Below, piece by piece: positions 14,075-20,154 of a stretch of 20,154 nucleotides of DNA. Where the stretch lies: assembly GCA_910578995.1 (NCBI GenBank), contig CAJTSY010000032.1, positions 1 through 20,154 on the forward strand, written 5' to 3'. The stretch is from an uncultured Acetatifactor sp. (lineage in GTDB: Bacteria > Bacillota > Clostridia > Lachnospirales > Lachnospiraceae). A model generated the notes under the pieces. That model was given only the letters and a program-made list of their open reading frames with translations. It ran no database searches and was not told the origin of the DNA. Positions within the stretch are counted from its first letter, which is position 1. Each line of letters starts with the position of its first letter. Made by a program: the position numbers and the translations under genes.

Positions 14075-15454
14075 TTATTCTAAAGGGAAAATGTCATTAA
14101 ACGGTGTTTGTTTTGTGAAAGATTTGTGAATCGAAATCGAATGGCTGCAGCCGTCCCCCTCTGCGGTAAGCATGATACTGGGCTTCCCGCAGGGAATTTC
14201 ATAAAAAAAGAAAGTAAGCTCCCCTGTCTTGAATTCAAAGAGACGTCCGTCCGCATAGAGCGCCACCTTGTCACAGTTGCTGTAACAGCACACCGTATAG
14301 TTTCCATCGTCCAACCGTCTCAGACTTTCCGGCACAAGGTATACAAAGGGTTCCCGGCTCCATTTTGCCCGGTACTTAAAATAAAGCGGGGCCGGGGCTT
14401 CCCTTCCGGGAAAAAAGAAGCTGTTCCGGATCCCCCTGAAGACCGGGATGTCAGACCCGGCTGTCCCTTCCGCGGATACACCCGGTCCTCCTGTCCCTTC
14501 CGCGGATACATCCGGCCTTCCTGCTCCTCCCGTCTGCCCCGGTTCGGTAAAAACAAGAAATCCCAGACGGTCGCACAGTTGGACAAACGTGCCCCCGCAG
14601 AACACGGAAGGACAGTACGCCTTCCCCTGCGTCCCGGCCGGCTCCTCCAGGAGAAGGCAGTTGGCCCCCAGCTTCTGCAGCCGTCTGAGATCCTCCAGGA
14701 TCTGCCGCTGCCGCTGTGCCGGGTTTCCGGTTTCCGGCAGGGCATAACGCACCATCCTCCTCTCAAAGTTCTCCCCGTTGAGGAACACCTGCGTCCTTCC
14801 CTCCCTGTTCCTGCATTCCACCTGGCGCAGGGGCAGGAACCCACGGACCCGGTCCAGACAGTTTCCGTTCCTGTCCTCCAGCGCCGCCTCCGTCTCATAC
14901 AGGTACGGGCTGTCCATTCCGTTCCAGATCCGGGGCTGGGGCAGGATGGATTCCAGGGGTTCCTCCTCCCTGAGCAGGTGGATACACTCCAGGACAGGAT
15001 TTCCCTCCCTGTCCCTGATCCAGAGCCGTATAAACTGTTCCGCCATTTCCGTTCCGGGTGCAAATTCCGCCGCATCCCGGGGCAGCAGCAGCCTCCGGGC
15101 CTGTTCCCCCGAATATGCGGCCAGATGGAATCTCCATTCCAGGCGCGCCCTGCCGTTCTCCATCCTGCACAGGGCTTCCGCTCCGCTTCCCGCCCCATCC
15201 CGGTCAAATCTTAATATTGTTGCATGTTCCGCTCTCTGTATTCCTTCTCCTGACTCCATAATCTTATCCCACCCGCTTTCCGCCCCCGCATTTTTCCATC
15301 CGCTTTCCGTCTTCGCATTTTTCCGTCCGCTTCCCGTCTCCGCGTTTTCCCGCCGCTTTCCGTCTCCGCATTTTCTGCCCAGGACCGCCGCATTTTCTCC
15401 GCTTCCCTCCGGGACGGCAGACAGGCCCCTGCCTTTCAATATAGTAATTAGCAT
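14075..15454 (-). CDS. GH2 (beta-galactosidase family)-related protein without a visible catalytic barrel
   Basis: A 459-residue protein heading the Gld-like operon. Residues 174-230 (PRIWNGMDSPYLYETEAAL, then FLNGENFERR) follow the end of the immunoglobulin-like domain and the start of the barrel in GH2 glycosidases. Residues 252-306 (LEDLRRLQKLGANCLLLEEP and LCDRLGFLVFTEPG) match the first barrel strands. The text then jumps through a repeat-containing linker (315-334) to FKYRAKWSREPFVYLV and YSNCDKVALYADGRLFEFKTG, the C-terminal end of GH2 proteins. The strands carrying the two catalytic glutamates are missing, so hydrolysis is unlikely. The N-terminal 75 residues are low-complexity with 9-residue repeats and no clear signal peptide. 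The true start is uncertain: the site before ATG 15454 is poor, and ATG 15259 is possible. Confidence 0.65.
   Translation of the reverse strand: MLITILKGRGLSAVPEGSGENAAVLGRKCGDGKRRENAETGSGRKNAKTESGWKNAGAESGWDKIMESGEGIQRAEHATILRFDRDGAGSGAEALCRMENGRARLEWRFHLAAYSGEQARRLLLPRDAAEFAPGTEMAEQFIRLWIRDREGNPVLECIHLLREEEPLESILPQPRIWNGMDSPYLYETEAALEDRNGNCLDRVRGFLPLRQVECRNREGRTQVFLNGENFERRMVRYALPETGNPAQRQRQILEDLRRLQKLGANCLLLEEPAGTQGKAYCPSVFCGGTFVQLCDRLGFLVFTEPGQTGGAGRPDVSAEGTGGPGVSAEGTAGSDIPVFRGIRNSFFFPGREAPAPLYFKYRAKWSREPFVYLVPESLRRLDDGNYTVCCYSNCDKVALYADGRLFEFKTGELTFFFYEIPCGKPSIMLTAEGDGCSHSISIHKSFTKQTPFNDIFPLE
14461..14510. repeat. Direct repeat with 30-bp period inside the GH2-like gene
   Basis: CTGTCCCTTCCGCGGATACA occurs at 14461-14480 and 14491-14510. 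In the protein it gives the repeated VSAEGT segments in the linker that replaces the catalytic barrel. Confidence 0.9.
15266..15346 (-). repeat. Three degenerate 27-bp units at the start of the GH2-like gene
   Basis: The units encode NAETGSGRK, NAKTESGWK and NAGAESGWD. A further related DNA unit just upstream is one base shorter, so it is read in another frame. This suggests recent slippage-driven growth of the N-terminal segment. Confidence 0.75.
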
Positions 15455-15478
15455 CTCACCCGGAAAGAAAATTATGCA

Positions 15479-15507
15479 TTGTGTGTTTGGGAATTCTGTG
15501 CTAGACT
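15479..15507 (+). promoter_or_regulatory. Probable promoter of the AEC carrier gene
   Basis: An extended -10 element, TGC followed by TAGACT (15502-15507), has a poor -35 TTGTGT (15479-15484) at 17 nt. It ends 32 nt before the AEC start codon, in the gap between divergent genes. Confidence 0.4.
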
Positions 15508-15539
15508 AGGGAAAGTAAACTATCCGCGGAGGGAAGGAT

Positions 15540-16454
15540 ATGACAATTATTACCGTATTTTTTCAGATGCTCGCGCTGCTGATCATGATCGGAGCGGGAT
15601 ATTTCATGACCAGGAAGGGCATGATGGACAGCCATACCAACACCCAGATGTCTAAGATGATTGTCAATGTGTTCAACCCCATGCTGATCCTCTCCAGCGC
15701 CGCCGGTTCCGCCGGCCTGGTATCCCTGGGCACCATAGGCCTGGTGGGAGCCATCGCCCTGGGAATGTTCGCCATCTTTATCACGGTCGGCATGGTTCTG
15801 TCGCCCCTTTTCGACAAGGCTCCGGAGCAGCGCAAAATCTTCCAGGAGATGTTCGTCTTCTCTAACCTGGGGTTTATCGGCATTCCCGTGGTCTCCAGCA
15901 TCCTGGGGGAAGAGTATGTGGTCTACGTGACGGAATTCCTGCTGATTTACACCATTGTGTTCTATACCTACGGCGTGGCGCTGATGGACGGGAAATTCTC
16001 CTTCTCATCCCTGAAATCCATGCTCAATCCCGGCACGGTATCCGGCCTGGCCGCCCTGCTGATTATTGTCTGCGGCATACAGCTTCCGGATTTCCTGAAA
16101 ACGGCCATCACCTATCTGGGCAATGTGACTTCCCCCATGGCCCTGGTGGCAGTGGGATTCACCCTGGCTCATTCCGACCTGAAAAAAATTTTCTGCCAGC
16201 CAAGACTGTATGTTTTCTCGGCTGTCAAATTGTTGGCGCTGCCTTTAGCCATGCTGCCGCTTCTAAAGCTGGTTACGGAGGATCAGGCGCTGATCTCCGT
16301 CTGCCTGGTAATGTTCGGCATGCCCATCGGCAATATGCCCCTGATCCTGGGAACCCAGAAGGGCATTGATGGCAGCACCTGCAGCGCCGCCATCATTCTG
16401 ACAACCATATTGTGCGTGCTCACCATACCGGTGCTGATGGCAGTGGCCGGGTAG
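15540..16454 (+). CDS. AEC (auxin efflux carrier) family transporter
   Basis: A 304-residue integral membrane protein with about ten hydrophobic segments in two halves. It is typical of bacterial AEC carriers, which move organic acids such as malate or other small metabolites. Family traits include the N-terminal GAGYFMTRKGMMD, the VNVFNPMLILSS segment with its helix-breaking Asn-Pro, FSNLGFIGIPVVSSI, and the second-half repeat NVTSPMALVAVGFTLA. The start follows GAGGGAAGG. It ends 7 nt before the stop codon of the convergent ABC exporter gene, and no clear terminator separates them. It stands alone, so the substrate cannot be deduced. Confidence 0.92.
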   Translation: MTIITVFFQMLALLIMIGAGYFMTRKGMMDSHTNTQMSKMIVNVFNPMLILSSAAGSAGLVSLGTIGLVGAIALGMFAIFITVGMVLSPLFDKAPEQRKIFQEMFVFSNLGFIGIPVVSSILGEEYVVYVTEFLLIYTIVFYTYGVALMDGKFSFSSLKSMLNPGTVSGLAALLIIVCGIQLPDFLKTAITYLGNVTSPMALVAVGFTLAHSDLKKIFCQPRLYVFSAVKLLALPLAMLPLLKLVTEDQALISVCLVMFGMPIGNMPLILGTQKGIDGSTCSAAIILTTILCVLTIPVLMAVAG

Positions 16455-16461
16455 GAACCCC

Positions 16462-18330
16462 TTAACCCTGGGTATAATACTGCGCCTGAGCCTCCCACAG
16501 CTCCCGGTATTTTCCGTTCCTGTCCGCCAGCAGCTCCTCATGGCTGCCTGTCTGCACCAGTCTTCCTTCATGGAACACGGCGATCTTCTGGCAGAACCGG
16601 CAGGAGGAGAGCCGGTGGGAGATGTACACCGCCGTCTTGTCGCCCACGATCCGGTCAAAGCCGGAATAAATCTCATACTCGGACAGGGGATCCAGGGCCG
16701 CGGTGGGCTCGTCCAGTAGCACAAAGGGCGCGTCCTTGCACACCGCCCTGGCGATGGCGATCTTCTGGGCCTCCCCGCCGGAGACCTCCACCCCGTCCTC
16801 GTAATCCTTATACAGGTAGGTGTCCGCCCCCTCCGGCATCCTCTCCAGGCGTTCCCCGAAACCGGCATCCCGAAGGCATTTCTCCACCTTTTCAGCGTCA
16901 TAACGGCAGTCCGCCGCCACGTTTTCCCCCAGGGGCAGGGAAAAGAGCTTAAAGTCCTGGAACACCACGGAAAACAGTTTTAAGTACTCTTCCTGACGAA
17001 ATTTCCGTATATCCACGCCGTTTAACAGGATTGCCCCCTCATCCGGGTCATAGAGCCTGCACAGGAGCTTGATCATGGTAGTCTTGCCGGAACCGTTCAT
17101 TCCCACGATGGCAAGCTTCTCCCCAACCCTCATTTTCAGGGAGAAATCCTTCAGGGCGTACTGTTCGCTGCCTGGATAGCGGAAGGACACATTCCGGAAC
17201 TCGATGCGGTATTCCCCATCGCTGCGTTTCTCCAGGGGAAGGCTGCCCTGGTACATCTCGTTTTCCATCTCCAGAAGCTCCATGGTGCTCATATGCTTCC
17301 GCACATTCAGGAACAGTTCCGGAATACTCTTGGCCAGGCTGTCCATCTCCTGGAACAGATTCCGGATACACCCGGCATACCGCAGCACATTGCCGATGGT
17401 CACCAGGCCCGCCAGAGCCAAGATACCTACGATCATGTAGGAAGCCCCTTCCAGAATCTGTCCGGAAACCACCTGGCAGAATCCGCTCTTTCCCTGGTAC
17501 AGGCGGAGCTTTCTTCTCTCCTGGCGCTCCTCCGGCAGCTCGTAATTGTCCAGCGCATACCGCCGTATCAGCCCGTATGCGCCGTAGATCCGCACATCCT
17601 TGCCGTTCTGATAGGAAAAATGCCCTCCGTTGGCAAACAGCCATCCCAGAAAAGGAGGCAGCTCCTCGTACCTGGCAGGATCCCCATTCAGTATCTCATT
17701 AAACATTGCCATATAACGGATGCCAAGCCTGGTGGTCACCCAGCTCACCGCCACGGCTCCCAACAGCAGAAGCCATATCTCCGGCCGGCCCGCCCTGAGC
17801 AGAATGCCCGCCACCGGAAATCCCACCGCCACCGCCCCTGTCAGGTTCCACATACTCCCCAGTATCCTGTCCACATAATCAAACACGGTAAAAAGCCCGG
17901 CGCCCCAGTTCATATCCTCCCGGATCCTTTTTTTCAGTATCTCGCATTCCGGGCTGGCAATCCGGGCAAAGTCCATATGCAGCATCTTCTCCTCCGTCAG
18001 GGCATGGTACCTGACGTACAGACTCTGCTGCTTTGCCCCGCAGCGAAGCTGCAGCCAGTGGACGAGATTCGCCAGGAGGAACATGGCCCCCGCAAACCCG
18101 AAAGTGACCCTGCAGATTTCGGTAAAGGCAGTGCCCCTTCCCAGGCTGTCCAGTATATACACGGAGAGGAGCAGGGCCAGGTATCCTTCCGTCACGGCGA
18201 GCAGGTTCTTGACGGCGAATAACACCAGCCACCAGGGATCCAGCCCGTTTATGGTTTTGATCATTTTCTTCATGTTCCGCAGATGCTCCTTCAGTGGAAG
18301 CCTGCTGGTCAGATCAGATGTTTCTCTCAT
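16462..18330 (-). CDS. ABC exporter half-transporter (permease-ATPase fusion), second of a pair
   Basis: A 622-residue protein with an N-terminal exporter-type membrane domain (hydrophobic segments between about 30 and 330) and a C-terminal ATPase. Walker A GMNGSGKTT begins near residue 410. The Q-loop is in FSVVFQDFKLFS, the signature is VSGGEAQKIAIAR, Walker B is FVLLDEPTAALDP with an intact catalytic Glu, and ISHRLSSC carries the H-loop. ATG 18330 overlaps the TGA of the upstream half-transporter in ATGA, and AGAGGTG precedes it, so the two are made together and probably form a heterodimer. The cargo is unknown; no peptide precursor or modifying enzyme is visible in the window. No peptidase domain is present, so processing of leader peptides by this protein is unlikely. 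Confidence 0.92.
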   Translation of the reverse strand: MRETSDLTSRLPLKEHLRNMKKMIKTINGLDPWWLVLFAVKNLLAVTEGYLALLLSVYILDSLGRGTAFTEICRVTFGFAGAMFLLANLVHWLQLRCGAKQQSLYVRYHALTEEKMLHMDFARIASPECEILKKRIREDMNWGAGLFTVFDYVDRILGSMWNLTGAVAVGFPVAGILLRAGRPEIWLLLLGAVAVSWVTTRLGIRYMAMFNEILNGDPARYEELPPFLGWLFANGGHFSYQNGKDVRIYGAYGLIRRYALDNYELPEERQERRKLRLYQGKSGFCQVVSGQILEGASYMIVGILALAGLVTIGNVLRYAGCIRNLFQEMDSLAKSIPELFLNVRKHMSTMELLEMENEMYQGSLPLEKRSDGEYRIEFRNVSFRYPGSEQYALKDFSLKMRVGEKLAIVGMNGSGKTTMIKLLCRLYDPDEGAILLNGVDIRKFRQEEYLKLFSVVFQDFKLFSLPLGENVAADCRYDAEKVEKCLRDAGFGERLERMPEGADTYLYKDYEDGVEVSGGEAQKIAIARAVCKDAPFVLLDEPTAALDPLSEYEIYSGFDRIVGDKTAVYISHRLSSCRFCQKIAVFHEGRLVQTGSHEELLADRNGKYRELWEAQAQYYTQG

Positions 18331-20138
18331 ATCGCACCTCTATCCTGGTAGTAACTGCTCTGTATCCGGTACATTTCCGCATAGCGTCCGTCTCTCTCCA
18401 TCAGCTCCCGGTGGGTTCCCGTCTCTATGATTTTCCCCTCATCCAACAGTACAATCCTGTCCGAAAAACCGGTACTCGCCAGTCTGTGGGAGATAAATAC
18501 CGAAGTCCTTCCGTTGCTGTATTCCTGATAGGCACTGTACACCTGGCTCTCCGCGATGGGGTCAAGGGCCGCGGTAGGTTCGTCCAACACCAGGACCGCC
18601 CCGTCCTGGTACAGCGCCCTGGCCAGCAGGAGCCTCTGGTTCTGGCCGCCGGACAGCTCCACCCCTTTCTTCTTCAGCCTCCCCATGTACTGCCCCATAC
18701 CTATTCCCTTCTCCTGCAGGAACGCCCATGCATCCGCCTTCTCCAAAGCCTCCCGCAGCCTGTCCCCGTCGATCTCCTCCGCCCTTTTCAGCGCAATGGA
18801 CTCATCCACCCTGACCGAAGGGAGGAACACTTCCTGGAACACCACGGAAAAAAGCCTGTACCGCTCCGCCCTGGGGAATAACGCCGCGTCTATGCCGCCC
18901 AGGAGGATGCTTCCCTCCTCCGGTTCATAAAATCCGCATAAAAGCTTCACCAAAGTACTTTTCCCCGCGCCGTTGGCCCCCACCAGGGCCAGTTTCTCCC
19001 CCGCTTCGATCCGCAGGTTGAAATGGGAGAATACCTTCGTCTTCTTCCCGCCTGATTCATAGGAAAATCCCACATCCCGGAACTCTATGGAAACAGGCTG
19101 GGCCAGCTCGCTGATATGCCTTTCCCCGGAAAGCAGATCCTCCTCCGGCTTCTCCAGATAACTCCGCAGCCAGTCCGTGTCGTCGGATACCCGCTGCAAA
19201 TCCGCCAGGCACCGGGCCGCCTCCCGGATAAACCCGGAAAATCCCGTTATGGCGCCGAAATAGAGCACGAAGTCACTGGCCGCCATCTCTCCCGAGGAGG
19301 CCCTGTAGATCAGATAGGCGTAGGCCCCCAGATCCCGGACCAGGTTCAGACTCCTGCTCCAGAACCCCTTTTTCCATGTCCAGACAGCCTTCCGGTGCTC
19401 CAGCCGCTCCATGGCCTGCACCACCTGCCCCATCCTCTCCCGCAGCCAGGTACTCATTCCGAAGATGCGGATGTCTTTTGCCGCGGAGGCCTGCCCCATG
19501 GCTCCTTTCATGTAATAGTAATGCTTCTCGTCCACGGCCTCCTGGGACCGGATGCTGTTGTGGAAACGGTTTTCACGCAGATCCAGCAGATAACCCAATC
19601 CTGCCAGCACCACCAGGATAACCACCATCCACAGATTCAGCTGCCCCAGTACGGTGGAGTACAGCGCAAAAGTCAGGATTGTATTCAGAAGGGACCGGGT
19701 AGTATAGACAAACCGGGAACTGACGGAGCTGCTGCCCCTGTCCTGCATTCCCACCGCCTTGCGGTAGGCATCCCTTCCCTCCTGGGACTCGGTGAACGCG
19801 TAGGGCACACGCAGGCTTTTCAGGAAGATACGGTACATTATTTTCTGCCGCGCGGAATTCATTGTCATGTGATTATAATCTACCAGCCCGAAAGAAATCC
19901 CCCTGACAGCCAGGTACAGCAGCGTATAGCCCCCAAGCGTACCAAGGAGCTTCCCGGGCGGGGCCTGGGCCTCCACCAGGGCCAGGGTCACTTTGGGAAA
20001 ATAGAGCGCCAACATCTGAAACGCCGGACTTAAGAGGATATCCACAAGGGATATCCAGAAGATCTGGGGTTCATATTTCAGATAATATCTGATCCAGAAC
20101 AGCAGATTGGAACCGACGGAATGTTTTATCTTATCCAT
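18327..20138 (-). CDS. ABC exporter half-transporter (permease-ATPase fusion), first of a pair
   Basis: A 603-residue membrane protein with exporter-type transmembrane helices in the first 300 residues and a C-terminal ATPase. Walker A GANGAGKST lies near residue 387, the Q-loop in FSVVFQEVFLPS, the signature is LSGGQNQRLLLAR, Walker B is VLVLDEPTAALDP and the H-loop ISHRLAST. All catalytic residues are intact, as in the partner, so neither ATP site looks degenerate in these motifs. TAGGAGATGATTGT before ATG 20138 provides a good ribosome binding site, and the gene lies complete within the window with 16 bases to spare. It may be the first gene of the unit, or follow others outside the window. 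The function is probably export of a lipid, peptide or drug; this cannot be decided from sequence. Confidence 0.92.
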   Translation of the reverse strand: MDKIKHSVGSNLLFWIRYYLKYEPQIFWISLVDILLSPAFQMLALYFPKVTLALVEAQAPPGKLLGTLGGYTLLYLAVRGISFGLVDYNHMTMNSARQKIMYRIFLKSLRVPYAFTESQEGRDAYRKAVGMQDRGSSSVSSRFVYTTRSLLNTILTFALYSTVLGQLNLWMVVILVVLAGLGYLLDLRENRFHNSIRSQEAVDEKHYYYMKGAMGQASAAKDIRIFGMSTWLRERMGQVVQAMERLEHRKAVWTWKKGFWSRSLNLVRDLGAYAYLIYRASSGEMAASDFVLYFGAITGFSGFIREAARCLADLQRVSDDTDWLRSYLEKPEEDLLSGERHISELAQPVSIEFRDVGFSYESGGKKTKVFSHFNLRIEAGEKLALVGANGAGKSTLVKLLCGFYEPEEGSILLGGIDAALFPRAERYRLFSVVFQEVFLPSVRVDESIALKRAEEIDGDRLREALEKADAWAFLQEKGIGMGQYMGRLKKKGVELSGGQNQRLLLARALYQDGAVLVLDEPTAALDPIAESQVYSAYQEYSNGRTSVFISHRLASTGFSDRIVLLDEGKIIETGTHRELMERDGRYAEMYRIQSSYYQDRGAI

Positions 20139-20154
20139 ACAATCATCTCCTATT

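Noticed and set aside
14108..15214. Long plus-strand open frame opposite the GH2-like gene
   Set aside because: Low-complexity Pro/Arg/Ser composition and no ribosome binding site; an antisense shadow.
17293..18222. Plus-strand open frame opposite the second ABC exporter gene
   Set aside because: Antisense to a gene with all ABC motifs; no recognisable domain and His/Gln/Pro-rich composition.

Overview
The window looks like a chromosomal stretch of a gut-type Firmicute, most likely a member of the Lachnospiraceae/Clostridia. This is inferred from strong AGGAGG-type ribosome binding sites, Gram-positive gene families (clostridial ABC-F protein, FIST/chemoreceptor pair, Gld-like ABC operon, AEC carrier) and moderately GC-rich core genes mixed with AT-rich acquired ones. 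No RNA gene or CRISPR array was found.

Bases 1-870 are one end of an integrative conjugative element. They hold the 3' part of a Tn916/Tn1549-type tyrosine integrase, followed by an untranslated end full of inverted and direct repeats. The host chromosome resumes with a low-molecular-weight protein tyrosine phosphatase (873-1364) and a decayed GNAT acetyltransferase. On the minus strand follows a two-gene signalling operon, a FIST sensor protein plus a membrane-free chemoreceptor. It has a recognisable promoter, a Fur-like dyad over the -10 box and a terminator.

Bases 3883-6028 carry an ABC-F ribosome-protection-type protein behind a roughly 400-nt leader. The leader contains a promoter, a three-codon leader ORF with a strong Shine-Dalgarno, an intrinsic terminator and a perfectly complementary candidate antiterminator. 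This is the layout expected for antibiotic-inducible transcription attenuation. A wrecked GH13 alpha-glucosidase gene converges on it.

Bases 6762-9715 (minus strand) are a visibly AT-rich three-gene cassette: DUF262 protein, ABC/SMC-type ATPase and a PtuB-like HNH nuclease. The genes overlap or nearly abut behind one promoter. This is the best candidate for an undescribed system, probably anti-phage defence.

Bases 9744-15454 (minus strand) are a Gld-like ABC operon. In transcription order it holds a GH2-related protein with no visible catalytic barrel, an ATPase with a long disordered tail, a fused permease/GldG-like protein and a DUF4340 membrane protein ending in eight hexapeptide repeats. 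A long near-perfect hairpin sits between the last two genes. An AEC-family carrier (15540-16454, plus strand) diverges from this operon. The window ends with a translationally coupled pair of ABC exporter half-transporters on the minus strand (16462-20138), probably a heterodimer.
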